Shown here: positions 1 to 8,883 of the stretch, piece after piece
Layout: each line of letters starts with the position of its first letter
How positions within the stretch are numbered: the first letter of the stretch is position 1
Assembly: GCF_000967965.1 (NCBI RefSeq)
Contig: NZ_LACC01000009.1
Span: 98,785 to 162,784, forward strand
DNA length: 64,000 nt
Direction: 5' to 3'
From: Pseudomonas fluorescens
Lineage (GTDB): Bacteria; Pseudomonadota; Gammaproteobacteria; Pseudomonadales; Pseudomonadaceae
Position numbers and translations under genes: made by a program
The notes under the pieces: model-generated
What the model was told of the DNA's origin: nothing
Databases searched by the model: none
Seen by the model: the letters and a program-made list of their open reading frames with translations, nothing else

Positions 1-352
1 GTTCTTTGTTGCGATAGGACAAGGTACCGCCCGCCAGGCAGGTGTCGACCACGTGGCGATTGAACTCGGCAACTTCCGGCCAACCCAGTTCCACGGCAGA
101 ACCGAGCAGATACGGATGACGTCCACCGGCAAACTTGGAATAAGCGTCGTTATAGATCATGTACCCGGACTGGCCCCAGAGCATCACCATCGGCAGCGGG
201 GACGCGAGCATCAACTGCACCGCGCTGCTCAGGCTCCTGGACCATGAGCCGAGCGGGCCAAGTTCGGTCAGGCTCCAGTCGAACGCACGAATGCGCCCGG
301 CCATTTCGCCGTTCCACCCGGAGCACCCGTGGCTATCCTCTAGAAACTGCAT
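1..352 (-). CDS. PAS-domain sensor kinase, N-terminal part (cut by left edge)
   Basis: Only the first 117 residues are visible, reading leftwards off the window. ATG at 352 is the first start after an in-frame TAG four codons upstream. The visible part has the FDWSLTELGPLGSW segment (about residues 23-36), then SPLPMVMLWG and a PAS-like core with YMIYNDAYSKFAGGRHP. In pseudomonads this opening is typical of cytoplasmic PAS/GAF hybrid histidine kinases. No HisKA, ATPase or receiver domain lies in the window, so kinase function is inferred from the family. There is no signal peptide. A perfect palindrome separates it from the next gene. Confidence 0.7.
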   Translation of the reverse strand, partial: MQFLEDSHGCSGWNGEMAGRIRAFDWSLTELGPLGSWSRSLSSAVQLMLASPLPMVMLWGQSGYMIYNDAYSKFAGGRHPYLLGSAVELGWPEVAEFNRHVVDTCLAGGTLSYRNKE

Positions 353-456
353 CGGCTGGCTCTATCCCGGTAAGTTGCACCCGTTTATTTCGAGCATCCT
401 GCACGCTATTCGTTTCATAGAGGTATAGCTGATTCTGGTGGGCCACTGGAGATCCC

Positions 457-486
457 TTGTGGGAGCGAGCCGGCTCGCTCCCACAA
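457..486. repeat. Perfect 30-bp palindrome (REP-type, terminator-like)
   Basis: Two 15-bp arms (TTGTGGGAGCGAGCC and its exact complement) abut with no loop. It is the REP core seen elsewhere in the window, here without a spacer. It lies downstream of the GntR gene and upstream of the PAS kinase, both on the minus strand, and could end the GntR transcript. Confidence 0.8.
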
Positions 487-516
487 TTTGGTCCTCAGTA
501 ACCGAGAGACCGTGCA

Positions 517-1206
517 CTACACCTCAATCAAGTGCTTTAGCGGGTTGTAACTGCTTTTCAGCGTGGCCGCGACATCCAGAATGGCCTTCTCGATGCCATT
601 CAAATGCATGCAGGTCAGCTCTATGGCCGCGCTCTGGTTCCCTGCTTCGATGTACTCGATCAGCCGCAGGTGTTCGTCGTCGCGGCAGACCTCGTGGCTG
701 TCGTCATCCAGTGCGGCGGCATACAGCGACGCCCGGGAAATCAGCTTCTGGAACCAGTCCAGCAGCACCGGGTTGTTCAGGCTGCGGGCCAGTTTGATGT
801 GGAACTCGCCGAGCAGGTGAATCAGCCGTTCGTGATCACCGCTCTGATGCGCTTCATCTTCCAGCAGCAAGTGATCGCGCAGGTCCTGAGTCACCGCTGT
901 ATCACGCCGACGGCACAGCTCACTGACGATGCCGATCTCGACCAGGCGACGGGTTTCGAACAGCGAGCGGATCTCTTCGTCACTGGGCAACGACACCGAC
1001 GCACCTTTATTGGGCTCGGTGGTGACCAGTCCGTCGGCCTCCAATTGCTTGAGCGCGGCCCGAACGGACGTGCGGCTGACATTAAACAGCTCGGCCAAAG
1101 AGGCTTCGCCAAGCTTCATGCCCGGACGCAACGAGCGTTTGCTGATCGCTTCGTAAACCCCTTGGTAGACGCGGTCGACCGTGGTTTCCAGTTTCTTTTC
1201 CGTCAT
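517..1206 (-). CDS. GntR-family regulator, FadR/FCD subfamily
   Basis: A 229-residue DNA-binding regulator. An N-terminal winged helix-turn-helix (residues about 10-75) contains SLAELFNVSRTSVRAAL and the wing GLVTTEPNKGASV. The C-terminal FCD domain (about 80-215) keeps the histidines expected for its metal/ligand pocket (GEFHIKLA, DEHLRL, CMHLNG). The start at 1206 has a good ribosome site, CAGGAG, 7 bases upstream. It is divergent from the ABC importer and hydrolase genes, so it probably represses that operon and responds to its substrate or a breakdown product. The effector is unknown. Confidence 0.9.
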   Translation of the reverse strand: MTEKKLETTVDRVYQGVYEAISKRSLRPGMKLGEASLAELFNVSRTSVRAALKQLEADGLVTTEPNKGASVSLPSDEEIRSLFETRRLVEIGIVSELCRRRDTAVTQDLRDHLLLEDEAHQSGDHERLIHLLGEFHIKLARSLNNPVLLDWFQKLISRASLYAAALDDDSHEVCRDDEHLRLIEYIEAGNQSAAIELTCMHLNGIEKAILDVAATLKSSYNPLKHLIEV

Positions 1207-1301
1207 TCATCAACTCCTGGCGCCCTGTGCAACCGACCCTGGCGAATGAACAGCCATTGAAAAAGGGGCTTGCACGGGCAGATTAATCCGGGTATTTCTA
1301 A

Positions 1302-1326
1302 ATTGCATCCAGATTTTGCATACAAT
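1302..1326. promoter_or_regulatory. Candidate operator/promoter of the ABC-amidohydrolase operon
   Basis: An imperfect inverted repeat, ATTGCATCCA on the left and TGCATACAAT on the right (8 of 10 bases match between arms), lies 20 bases before the first importer gene. TACAAT may double as a -10 element. Position and symmetry suit the divergently encoded GntR regulator. The assignment is by inspection only. Confidence 0.35.
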
Positions 1327-1346
1327 AATTAGAGGAATGCACCATA

Positions 1347-2432
1347 ATGGGTCATCCAACAGCAATCGAAGTGCGAAACGTCTCAAAACGATACTCCGAC
1401 GATCCGGGGCTTGCTCCAGCCCTCGATAACGTCTCGGTGGACATCGCCGACAACGAATTCTTCACCCTGCTCGGCCCCTCCGGTTGCGGCAAAACCACCC
1501 TGCTGCGCACCATCGCCGGCTTCGAGCACGTCAGCGAAGGTGAGATCCGCCTTGCGGGCGAGCCGGTCAACGATTTGCCGCCGTTCAAGCGTCGGGTCAA
1601 CACGGTGTTCCAGAGTTACGCGCTGTTTCCGCACATGAGTGTTGCGCAGAATATCGCCTTCGGCCTCGAGATGCAGGGTCTTGATCGCAAACTGATTCCG
1701 CAGCGCGTCGACGAGATGCTCGCGCTGGTGCAAATGCAGCACCTGGCCAGGCGCAAACCGGCTGAACTGTCCGGCGGCCAACAGCAACGGGTGGCTCTGG
1801 CCCGGGCCCTGGCGCCAAAACCCAAAGTGCTGTTGCTGGACGAACCGCTGTCGGCCCTGGACCTCAAGCTGCGCAAGGAAATGCAGGTCGAACTCAAGCG
1901 CGTGCAGAAAGAAGCCGGGATCACCTTCATTTTCGTCACCCACGATCAGGAAGAAGCCCTGACCCTGTCCGATCGCATCGCCGTGATGTCCGCCGGCAAG
2001 ATTCTGCAGATCGGCTCGCCCAATGAAATCTACGAGCGTCCGCAACACCAGTTCGTTGCGCAATTCATCGGCGACATCAACTTCCTCCCCGGCCACCTCA
2101 AGCGTGGCCAACAGAACGAAAAGCTCTTCGTGCCCAACGGCATGCCCGTGGAAATCCCCTGCCCGGCCCAGGGCTTTGACGGCAATAAGGTGCAACTGGC
2201 GTTCCGCCCCGAGCGTTCGCAACTGGTGGAGCCGACGCAGCCCCATCACCTGCGCGGTGTGATCGAAGCCGTGCTGTATGTCGGCACGGCCACGCTCTAT
2301 CAATGCCGCCTGAACAACGACATCAAGGTCATGCTGCGCGAGAACAACGAGGGCCTGAACCACGGGCGGGTGGTGGGCGATCGTGTCGCGGTCAACCTGC
2401 CGCCCCACGCCTGCCTGTTGATGGAGGCCTGA
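1347..2432 (+). CDS. ABC importer ATPase, spermidine/putrescine (PotA) type
   Basis: A 361-residue cytoplasmic ATPase energising import. Walker A GPSGCGKTT is at residues 43-51, the signature LSGGQ at 141-145, Walker B LLLDEP at 162-167, and the switch histidine in VTHD near 198. A C-terminal TOBE-like extension (about 275-355) is characteristic of the PotA/FbpC/CysA group. AGAGGA precedes the ATG. It begins a closely packed operon with two permeases and a binding protein. Family level is secure; the substrate is not, since PotA-type systems also carry compounds other than polyamines. Confidence 0.92.
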   Translation: MGHPTAIEVRNVSKRYSDDPGLAPALDNVSVDIADNEFFTLLGPSGCGKTTLLRTIAGFEHVSEGEIRLAGEPVNDLPPFKRRVNTVFQSYALFPHMSVAQNIAFGLEMQGLDRKLIPQRVDEMLALVQMQHLARRKPAELSGGQQQRVALARALAPKPKVLLLDEPLSALDLKLRKEMQVELKRVQKEAGITFIFVTHDQEEALTLSDRIAVMSAGKILQIGSPNEIYERPQHQFVAQFIGDINFLPGHLKRGQQNEKLFVPNGMPVEIPCPAQGFDGNKVQLAFRPERSQLVEPTQPHHLRGVIEAVLYVGTATLYQCRLNNDIKVMLRENNEGLNHGRVVGDRVAVNLPPHACLLMEA

Positions 2433-2433
2433 G

Positions 2434-3351
2434 ATGAGCGTCAGCAGCACTTCCCCGGCCCTCAACCGCGCGCTGTTGCTCAGCCCGGTGGTTCTGACCC
2501 TGCTGGCCCTGATCGCCATTCCGCTGGGCATCATGGGCTACATCAGCCTGCTGCCGCGCAACGTCTATGGCGGCGTCGACTGGCAGGCCAACTGGCAATT
2601 GCAAAGTTATGTGCAGCTGTTTTTCCAGGAAGGTTTCGACGGCGAACTGGAACTGAACTGGGTCTACGCCCAGGCGTTGCTGCGTTCGGTGTTCCAGGCC
2701 GGTGGCACCACGGTCCTGTGTTTCCTGTTCGGTTTCCCGGTGGCGTTGTGGATGTCGAGCCTGACACCCCGTCGACGCAACCTGATGGTGTTGCTGATCA
2801 CCATCCCGTTCTGGACCAACCTGCTGATCCGCAACTACGCGTGGCTGATCATCCTGCGCGAACACGGCTGGATCGCCCAGAGCCTCAACGCGCTGTTCCC
2901 CCAGGCCGGTGGCATCACCCTGCTCTACAACGACTTCGCGGTCAGCGTCGGCCTGGTCTACAGCTTCCTGCCGTTCATGATTCTGCCGATCTATTCGACC
3001 CTGGAAAAACTTGACTGGCGCCTGGTAGAAGCCGCCTACGACCTCGGTGCCAACCGCTGGCACGCATTGCGCCGGATCATCCTGCCGCTGTCGATGCCGG
3101 GGGTGATTGCCGGTGCCTTGCTGGTGTTCGTGCCAAGCCTGGGTGCCTTCATTACCCCGGCGATCCTTGGCGGCGGCAAGACGCTGATGATCGGCAACCT
3201 GATCCAGCAGCAATTCGGCACCGCGCGCAACTGGCCGCTGGGCAGTTCGCTGTCGTTCCTGTTGCTGGGGATCATGTTGCTGTCCCTGGTGCTGTACGCC
3301 CTCTATAGCCGCAATGCCGCCAAGACCCAACGCCCAGGAGCCCAAGCATGA
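2434..3351 (+). CDS. ABC importer permease, PotB type
   Basis: A 305-residue inner-membrane permease with about six hydrophobic spans. The first is near residues 13-35. The cytoplasmic EAA loop that docks the ATPase reads EAAYDLGANRWHALRRI, followed by LPLSMPGV. The ATG is one base after the ATPase stop and the end overlaps the next permease by 4 bases, indicating translational coupling. It pairs with the PotC-type subunit to form the translocation pore. Confidence 0.92.
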   Translation: MSVSSTSPALNRALLLSPVVLTLLALIAIPLGIMGYISLLPRNVYGGVDWQANWQLQSYVQLFFQEGFDGELELNWVYAQALLRSVFQAGGTTVLCFLFGFPVALWMSSLTPRRRNLMVLLITIPFWTNLLIRNYAWLIILREHGWIAQSLNALFPQAGGITLLYNDFAVSVGLVYSFLPFMILPIYSTLEKLDWRLVEAAYDLGANRWHALRRIILPLSMPGVIAGALLVFVPSLGAFITPAILGGGKTLMIGNLIQQQFGTARNWPLGSSLSFLLLGIMLLSLVLYALYSRNAAKTQRPGAQA

Positions 3352-4136
3352 TCGCCCTGCACCTGAAGAAACTGCCCCTGACCCGCGAAGTCAGCCTGTT
3401 GATGCTGGCCTATCTGTACCTGCCGATATTCGTGCTGATCGCCTACAGCTTCAACGCCAACCGCTCGGCGACGGTGTGGACCGAGTTCTCGTTCGACTGG
3501 TACGGGCGAATCCTGGCCAACCCGTCGATCCAGACCGCCGCACTGAACTCGATCATTGTCGCCAGCATCGCCACCGTTTGTGCCACGGCGATTGCGCTAC
3601 TTGCGGCCTTGGCGACCTACCGGCCGTTCTACGGGCAGAAAATGGTCGAGGGCGGCATCAACCTGCCGTTGATCCTGCCGGAGATCGTCACCGCCGTGGC
3701 CACCCTGCTGCTGTTCATGGCGCTGGGGATCAAGCTCGGTCTGCTGACGGTCATCGTCGCCCACATCGGCTTCTGCATTCCCTTCGCTTACCTGCCGATC
3801 CGCGCGCGGCTCAATGACCTGGACAAGAGCCTGCTGGAAGCGGCGAACGATCTGTACGCCAACCCCTGGCAGGTGTTTCGCCGGGTGACCTTGCCGCTGC
3901 TGTGGCCGGCGGTGCTGTCGGGTTCGGTGCTGGCGTTCGTGGTCAGCCTCGACGATTTCATCATGACCTTCTTCGTCGCAGGCCCCGGCTCGACAACCCT
4001 GCCGGTGTACATCTTCTCGGCGATCAAGGCCGGCGTGACGCCGGAGATCAATGCGATTTCAACGCTGATGCTGGTGATTTCCATCGTGCTGGTGGTGCTG
4101 GCCTTCTGGCTGGGACAGCGCGGCAAAAACCAATGA
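3348..4136 (+). CDS. ABC importer permease, PotC type
   Basis: A 262-residue inner-membrane protein with about six spans, starting inside the stop of the preceding permease (ATGA overlap). The ATPase-docking loop is EAANDLYANPWQVFRRV, followed by LPLLWPAV. FVVSLDDFIMTFFVAGPG is a segment strongly conserved in PotC-like subunits. It is the second half of the channel. The next gene, the binding protein, starts 14 bases later. Confidence 0.92.
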   Translation: MIALHLKKLPLTREVSLLMLAYLYLPIFVLIAYSFNANRSATVWTEFSFDWYGRILANPSIQTAALNSIIVASIATVCATAIALLAALATYRPFYGQKMVEGGINLPLILPEIVTAVATLLLFMALGIKLGLLTVIVAHIGFCIPFAYLPIRARLNDLDKSLLEAANDLYANPWQVFRRVTLPLLWPAVLSGSVLAFVVSLDDFIMTFFVAGPGSTTLPVYIFSAIKAGVTPEINAISTLMLVISIVLVVLAFWLGQRGKNQ

Positions 4137-4150
4137 TCCTGGAGCAAAGC

Positions 4151-5203
4151 ATGAAAACAAAAAGCATGTGTTTCGCTGTAGCCGGTCTGGCCCTGAGTTG
4201 CTTCACCGCGCTCGGCGCCCAGGCCGCCGAGCCCAAGGAACTGTTCTTCTACAACTGGACCGACTACTACCCGGTCGAGCTTTTGGCCAAGTTCGAAAAG
4301 GAGACCGGCATCAAGGTCACCATGGACGGCTACGACAGCAACGAAACCCTGCTGGCCAAGTTGCAGGCCGGCGGCGCGGCGTATGACGTGATCGTGCCGT
4401 CGCAATCGATCATGCGCACCCTGATCAACCAGGACCTGCTGCTGGAGATCGACGCCTCGGCCCTGCCCAACTTCCAATACGTCAAACCGGCGTTCCGCGA
4501 CCCGAGCTTCGACCCGGGGCGCAAGTTCTCAGCACCGTACCTGTGGGGCACTACCGGGTTCTCCTATGACAGCGCCCGGGTGCCCGGCGGCAAGCTCGAC
4601 GACTCGTGGAAAGAGTTCTTCGAGCCGCGCAAGGAACTGCAAGGCCAGCTCGCGGCCCTCGACACCTCCAGCAGCGTAATCAACGCCGCCAGTCACTACC
4701 TGAATGTCGACGAGTGCAGCGAAAACCCCCAGGACGCCAAGCGCATCCTCGAGCTGCTGCAAAAACAGAAACCCTTCCTGAAGATGTACAGCTCGGACAA
4801 CACCGTCGACCGCATGGCCTCCGGTGAAGTGATCATGATGCAGAACTGGAACGGTTCTACAGCGCGGGCCACCTTGCAGAAGAGCACCATCAAATACGTG
4901 TATCCGAAGGAAGGCCTGGCGATGTTCCAGGACAACTTCGCCGTACCGAAAAGCGCACCGCACCCCGGCAACGCGAAGATCTTCATCGACTGGATGATGA
5001 AACCGGAAAACGCCGCCGCCGTGTCCAACGCCATCGCCTACGACAACGGCATCCAGAGCGACAAGCTGATCGACGCCAAGTGGCGGGTGATGGACGCCAT
5101 CAACATGCCCGACGAATTCGCCTCGCGCCTGCGTCCCGAGAAGGAATGCAGCAACAAGGCGCGGGAGCTGCAGGACCGCATTTGGGCCAAGCTCAAGGGC
5201 TGA
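4151..5203 (+). CDS. Periplasmic binding protein, PotD/PotF type
   Basis: A 350-residue periplasmic solute receptor. The start at 4151 (GGAGCAAAGC before ATG) gives a clean signal peptide, cleaved after ALGAQA near residue 26; a longer open frame runs upstream inside the permease gene and is not used. The mature protein opens with ELFFYNWTDYYP, the PotD/PotF signature, and contains YDVIVPSQSIM and the late NWNGST and FIDWMMKPENAA segments. The aromatic ligand box resembles that of polyamine receptors, but the hydrolases downstream suggest a ring or amide nitrogen compound. Confidence 0.9.
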   Translation: MKTKSMCFAVAGLALSCFTALGAQAAEPKELFFYNWTDYYPVELLAKFEKETGIKVTMDGYDSNETLLAKLQAGGAAYDVIVPSQSIMRTLINQDLLLEIDASALPNFQYVKPAFRDPSFDPGRKFSAPYLWGTTGFSYDSARVPGGKLDDSWKEFFEPRKELQGQLAALDTSSSVINAASHYLNVDECSENPQDAKRILELLQKQKPFLKMYSSDNTVDRMASGEVIMMQNWNGSTARATLQKSTIKYVYPKEGLAMFQDNFAVPKSAPHPGNAKIFIDWMMKPENAAAVSNAIAYDNGIQSDKLIDAKWRVMDAINMPDEFASRLRPEKECSNKARELQDRIWAKLKG

Positions 5204-5232
5204 TTGCCTGACTTGAAACCGAGTTGCGGCCA

Positions 5233-5305
5233 TCGCGAGCAGGCTCGCTCCTACAGGGATTTTGTGAACGCCGAAGATCCACTGTAGGAGCGAGCCTGCT
5301 CGCGA
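5233..5305. repeat. Inverted pair of REP elements
   Basis: Copy 1 (5233-5256) and copy 2 (5282-5305) are exact inverted complements over 24 bases, separated by 25 bases. They fill the gap between the binding-protein gene and the first amidohydrolase and could form a long hairpin that lowers downstream expression or protects the upstream message. Confidence 0.85.
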
Positions 5306-5342
5306 AGAGGCCCTCTCACACAACACTGAATTTGAGGTTTGT

Positions 5343-6539
5343 ATGACCCAACCCCGCTGGCTACGCAACGTGCGCCCCTACGGCGCCCCCGCCGAAGACC
5401 TGCTGATCGAAAACGGCCGCTTCAGCCAACGCCGCCCGGCCTCGACCACCGAACTGCTCGCCACCGACATCGACGGCCAGAACCAACTGCTCACCCCCGC
5501 CCTGGTGGAAAGCCACGTACACCTGGACAAAACCCTCTGGGGCCAACCCTGGCGCCCCAACAGTGCCGGCCCGACCCTCAAGGACTATATCGCCAACGAA
5601 CGGCGCATCCTGCGCGAAGTCACCACCCCCATCGCACAACGGGCCGGTGCCCTGCTGGAAAACTGCATCGCCCGCGGCTCGCTGACCATGCGTTGCCACG
5701 TCGACATCGATCCGGAGTTCGGCCTGCGACATGTCGAGGCCATGCAGCAACTGCGTGAAAACTACCGCGACCTGATCGACCTGCAACTGGTGGTGTTCCC
5801 CCAGACTGGTTTGATCAGCCGCCCCGGCACCGCCGAACTGATGCGCGAAGCCATGGCCCTGGGTGTGGAGAACGTCGGTGGTTTGGACCCGTGCGGTATC
5901 GACAACGACCCCATCGCACAACTGGATTTCGTGTTCAAACTGGCCAGCGAGTTCGACCGTGGCGTCGACATTCACCTGCATGACAAGGGTGAGCTGGGCC
6001 TGTGGCAGATCGCCCTGATCGCCGACTACACCGAGCGCTACGGCCGCCAGGGTCGGGTAATGATCAGCCATGCGTACTGCCTGGGGATGTTGCCGTGGAG
6101 CCAGGTCAAACCGGTGGCCGAGCGCTTGGCGGCACTGGGTATTTCGCTGATGAGTTCAGCCCCGGCCGATTGTGCGGTGCCGCCGTTCCTGGCCTTGCGC
6201 GAAACCGGTGTGAATGTGTGCCTGGGCTCGGACGGCATTCGTGATGCCTGGTCGCCCATGGGCAACGGCGACATGCTCGAACGCGCGATGTTGCTGGCGT
6301 TCCGTTTCGATTTGAACAAGGACGAAGAACTGGCGGCGGCGTTCGAGGCGGCGACCGGCAACGGCGCCCAGGCGCTGGGTTGCGAAGCCAATCGCCTGGA
6401 GATCGGCCAGCCGGCGGACTTCCTGTTGATGCAGGTACAAACACTGGGTGAGGCGGTGGTTTCGCGGCCGTTGCGTCAAGTTTATCGCGCGGGCCGGTTG
6501 ATTGCGGCGGGTGGTCGCTTGCTGGACAGTCGTCTGTGA
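5343..6539 (+). CDS. Cytosine-deaminase-like amidohydrolase
   Basis: A 398-residue metal-dependent hydrolase of the amidohydrolase superfamily, closest in motif layout to CodA-like cytosine deaminases and N-isopropylammelide-type hydrolases. Ligands visible are H58 and H60 in SHVHLDKT, H211/H213 in DIHLHDKGE, H243 in ISHAYCLG and D297 in LGSDGIRDAW. It is predicted cytoplasmic. GAGG lies 6 bases before the ATG. It overlaps the next amidohydrolase by 4 bases. Together with the importer this indicates intracellular deamination or hydrolysis of an imported nitrogen heterocycle or cyclic amide; the exact substrate cannot be read. Confidence 0.85.
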   Translation: MTQPRWLRNVRPYGAPAEDLLIENGRFSQRRPASTTELLATDIDGQNQLLTPALVESHVHLDKTLWGQPWRPNSAGPTLKDYIANERRILREVTTPIAQRAGALLENCIARGSLTMRCHVDIDPEFGLRHVEAMQQLRENYRDLIDLQLVVFPQTGLISRPGTAELMREAMALGVENVGGLDPCGIDNDPIAQLDFVFKLASEFDRGVDIHLHDKGELGLWQIALIADYTERYGRQGRVMISHAYCLGMLPWSQVKPVAERLAALGISLMSSAPADCAVPPFLALRETGVNVCLGSDGIRDAWSPMGNGDMLERAMLLAFRFDLNKDEELAAAFEAATGNGAQALGCEANRLEIGQPADFLLMQVQTLGEAVVSRPLRQVYRAGRLIAAGGRLLDSRL

Positions 6540-8023
6540 AGCGCATCGGCTTGCGGGCCAGTTGCGTGGTCGGCTTCGACGGCACGCAGCATGTGCTGTG
6601 GCGCGACGGCGAAGTGGTGTTCGCAGGCTCACACATCGAGTTTGTCGGGCGCGGTTATCCGGGCCCGGTGGATCAGTGGATCGATTACGGCAACGCGCTG
6701 ATCGGCCCCGGCTTCATCGATCTGGATGCCCTTGGCGATCTCGACTCCACGGTGCTGACCCTGGACAACGGCGACGAGCGCGACCTGGGCCGGATGTGGT
6801 CGGCGCAGTATCTGGCGCGTGGATCGCGGGAAAGCTACAGCCCCGAAGAAGAAGTCTTCAAATACCGCTACGCCTTCACGCAACTGATCCGCAACGGCAT
6901 CACCACGGCCATGCCGATCACCTCGATGTATTACCGCGAGTGGGCCGAGACCTACGACGAATTTGCCGCGGTGGCAGGTGTCGCTGCCGAACTGGGGCTG
7001 CGCACTTACCTCGGCCCCTGCTACATGAGTGGTATGAGCTACTGGCAGGCCGATGGAACCCTGGCGCACCACTGGGACGAAGCCCGGGGCATGGCCGGCC
7101 TCGATGCCGCCGAACGGTTTTTCCGGGATTTCGACGGCGCGCACAACGGCTTGATTCGTAGCGCGCTGCTGCCTGATCGCATCCAGACCTGCACCCCGGC
7201 GCTGCTGCAACGCACCGCCGCGCTGAGCCGGGAACTGAACGCACCGATGCGTTTGCACTGCTGCCAGGGCCTCGGTGAGGTGGCGATGGTCGAGCAACTG
7301 CGCGGCACCTCGCCTCTGGGCTGGTTGCAGCAGCTTGGGCTTTTGAACCCGCGCAGCCTGCTGCCCCACGGCATCTACACCCGAGGCGATGACGACCTGC
7401 AACGGGCGGTGGATGGCGGCGCGAGCCTGGTGCATTGCCCGGTGGTGTTTGCCCGGGACGGTGAGGCACTGAATTCGTTTGGGCGCTATCGGGCCAAGGG
7501 CATCAACATCGCCCTGGGCACCGACACCTGGCCGGCGGACTTGCTGGACAACATGCGCCAGGGCTTGAACATCGCCCGCCTGATGGAGGGCGGCAACGAG
7601 AAGACCAGCACGCTGGATATGTACAACGCCGCGACCCTTGGTGGCGCTAAAGCACTGGGCCGCGACGATCTCGGCCGGCTGGCACCAGGATGCAAGGCCG
7701 ACATCACCGTGTTCTGCCTGCGCGGCCTGCACTTGGGCCCCTTGTTCGACCCACTGAAAAACCTGGTGCTGGCCGGCCGTGGTGACGACTGCATCGCCAG
7801 CTACATCGACGGCCGTTGCCTGATGCGGGACGGCCAGGTCGAGAGCGTCGACTACCCCGCCCTGCAACGCCAGGCCCAACAACAATTCGAAAAACTGATG
7901 CGCAGCCACAGCGACCGGGCCTTCGGCCAACCGGACTGGAAAAGCCTGTTCCAGCCAGCCATCCCGTTCGCCGACGACTACAGCGCCCACGCGCCATTGA
8001 GCGCGATTGATCCACTTCTCTAG
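6536..8023 (+). CDS. Amidohydrolase (TrzN/SsnA-like) with altered metal site
   Basis: A 495-residue protein of the amidohydrolase superfamily, coupled by a 4-base overlap to the preceding gene. The fold landmarks are present: ALIGPGFID near 55-62, H241 in MRLHCCQG, H278 in LLPHGIYT, H300 in LVHCPVV and D330 in ALGTDTWP. The usual HxH after GFID is missing: the segment reads DLDALGD, so the two histidines are replaced by D64 and L66. It may be mononuclear, use other ligands, or be non-hydrolytic. Chlorohydrolases and guanine-deaminase-like enzymes are the nearest families. Confidence 0.8.
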   Translation: MKRIGLRASCVVGFDGTQHVLWRDGEVVFAGSHIEFVGRGYPGPVDQWIDYGNALIGPGFIDLDALGDLDSTVLTLDNGDERDLGRMWSAQYLARGSRESYSPEEEVFKYRYAFTQLIRNGITTAMPITSMYYREWAETYDEFAAVAGVAAELGLRTYLGPCYMSGMSYWQADGTLAHHWDEARGMAGLDAAERFFRDFDGAHNGLIRSALLPDRIQTCTPALLQRTAALSRELNAPMRLHCCQGLGEVAMVEQLRGTSPLGWLQQLGLLNPRSLLPHGIYTRGDDDLQRAVDGGASLVHCPVVFARDGEALNSFGRYRAKGINIALGTDTWPADLLDNMRQGLNIARLMEGGNEKTSTLDMYNAATLGGAKALGRDDLGRLAPGCKADITVFCLRGLHLGPLFDPLKNLVLAGRGDDCIASYIDGRCLMRDGQVESVDYPALQRQAQQQFEKLMRSHSDRAFGQPDWKSLFQPAIPFADDYSAHAPLSAIDPLL

Positions 8024-8035
8024 AGATTCCTGCCC

Positions 8036-8698
8036 ATGCAAAGCTTCGACTTCAGCACATTGAGCCCAAGGGACAAATACAAGATTCTGATTGGCAGTGT
8101 GGTGCCCCGCCCTATTGCACTGGTCACCACCGTCGACGGCGAAGGCCGGATCAACGCAGCGCCGTTCAGCTTTTTCAATGCGCTTTCCGCCGATCCACCA
8201 ATCCTCGCGCTGGGCGTGGAAAACTACGGCGACCAAAGCCCCAAGGACACCACCCGCAACATTCAGCTCAACCAGGAATTCACCGTGAACATCGTCAGCG
8301 ATGCGCTGGTGGAAGCCATGAACGTCTGCGCCGTGCCCTTCGCTCCCGGTTTCGATGAACTGACCGCCGCCGGCCTCACCGCCATCCCCGGCACCACAGT
8401 CAAATGCCCACGCATCGGCGAAGCCCCAGTGGCGCTGGAGTGCCGGCGGATGATGGCGCTGTCCATCGGCCAATCCCGGGAGATCATCTTTGGTGAAGTG
8501 CTGATGGCCCACGTGCGGGACGAACTGATCGATCCGAAAACCCTGTACATCGATCAGTTGGGGCTGGATGCGATCGGACGCATGGGCGGGCATGGCTATG
8601 CGCGCACGCGGGATTACTTCGACCTGCCGACACGCTCGTTGCAGGCCTGGACCGATGCGCCGGGGGGTGGGGAGCGGTTTTGGCCGCTGGCCAAATAA
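8036..8698 (+). CDS. Flavin-reductase-like FMN-binding protein
   Basis: A 220-residue protein of the DIM6/NTAB (flavin reductase-like) family. Diagnostic segments are LIGSVVPRPIALVTTVD near the N-terminus, NAAPFSFFNALSADPP and KDTTRNI. Such proteins bind FMN and reduce it, often feeding a monooxygenase. It begins 12 bases after the second amidohydrolase and is the last gene of the operon. No monooxygenase gene lies in the cluster, so its partner, if any, is elsewhere, or it acts on a product directly. Confidence 0.85.
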   Translation: MQSFDFSTLSPRDKYKILIGSVVPRPIALVTTVDGEGRINAAPFSFFNALSADPPILALGVENYGDQSPKDTTRNIQLNQEFTVNIVSDALVEAMNVCAVPFAPGFDELTAAGLTAIPGTTVKCPRIGEAPVALECRRMMALSIGQSREIIFGEVLMAHVRDELIDPKTLYIDQLGLDAIGRMGGHGYARTRDYFDLPTRSLQAWTDAPGGGERFWPLAK

Positions 8699-8718
8699 CA
8701 GGCATCAACACAAACCCT

Positions 8719-8877
8719 GTGGGAGCGGCTTTTGTGGCGAGGGGGCTTGCCCCCGTTCGGTGGCGAAGCCGTCGTAAAATCGGTGAATGCAGTGTGCCTG
8801 AAGTTATTGCGGTGATTGGTTTGGGGGCTGCTCCGCAGCCCAACGGGGGCAAGCCCCCTCGCCACAAAAGCTCCCGC
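8719..8877. repeat. Inverted pair of a second REP family
   Basis: Copy 1 (8719-8757) reads GTGGGAGCGGCTTTTGTGGC followed by a GGGGGCTTGCCCCC palindrome; copy 2 (8841-8877) is its inverted complement. The pair lies between convergent genes (flavin-reductase-like gene and dnaE2), a place where REPs often serve as bidirectional terminators. This family differs from the GTAGGAGCGAGC family. Confidence 0.8.
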
Positions 8878-8883
8878 CGTGGA

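Noticed and set aside
1303..1326. TTGCAT/TACAAT as a classical -35/-10 pair
   Set aside because: The spacing is only 12 bases, too short for sigma-70; the pair is better seen as an operator repeat.
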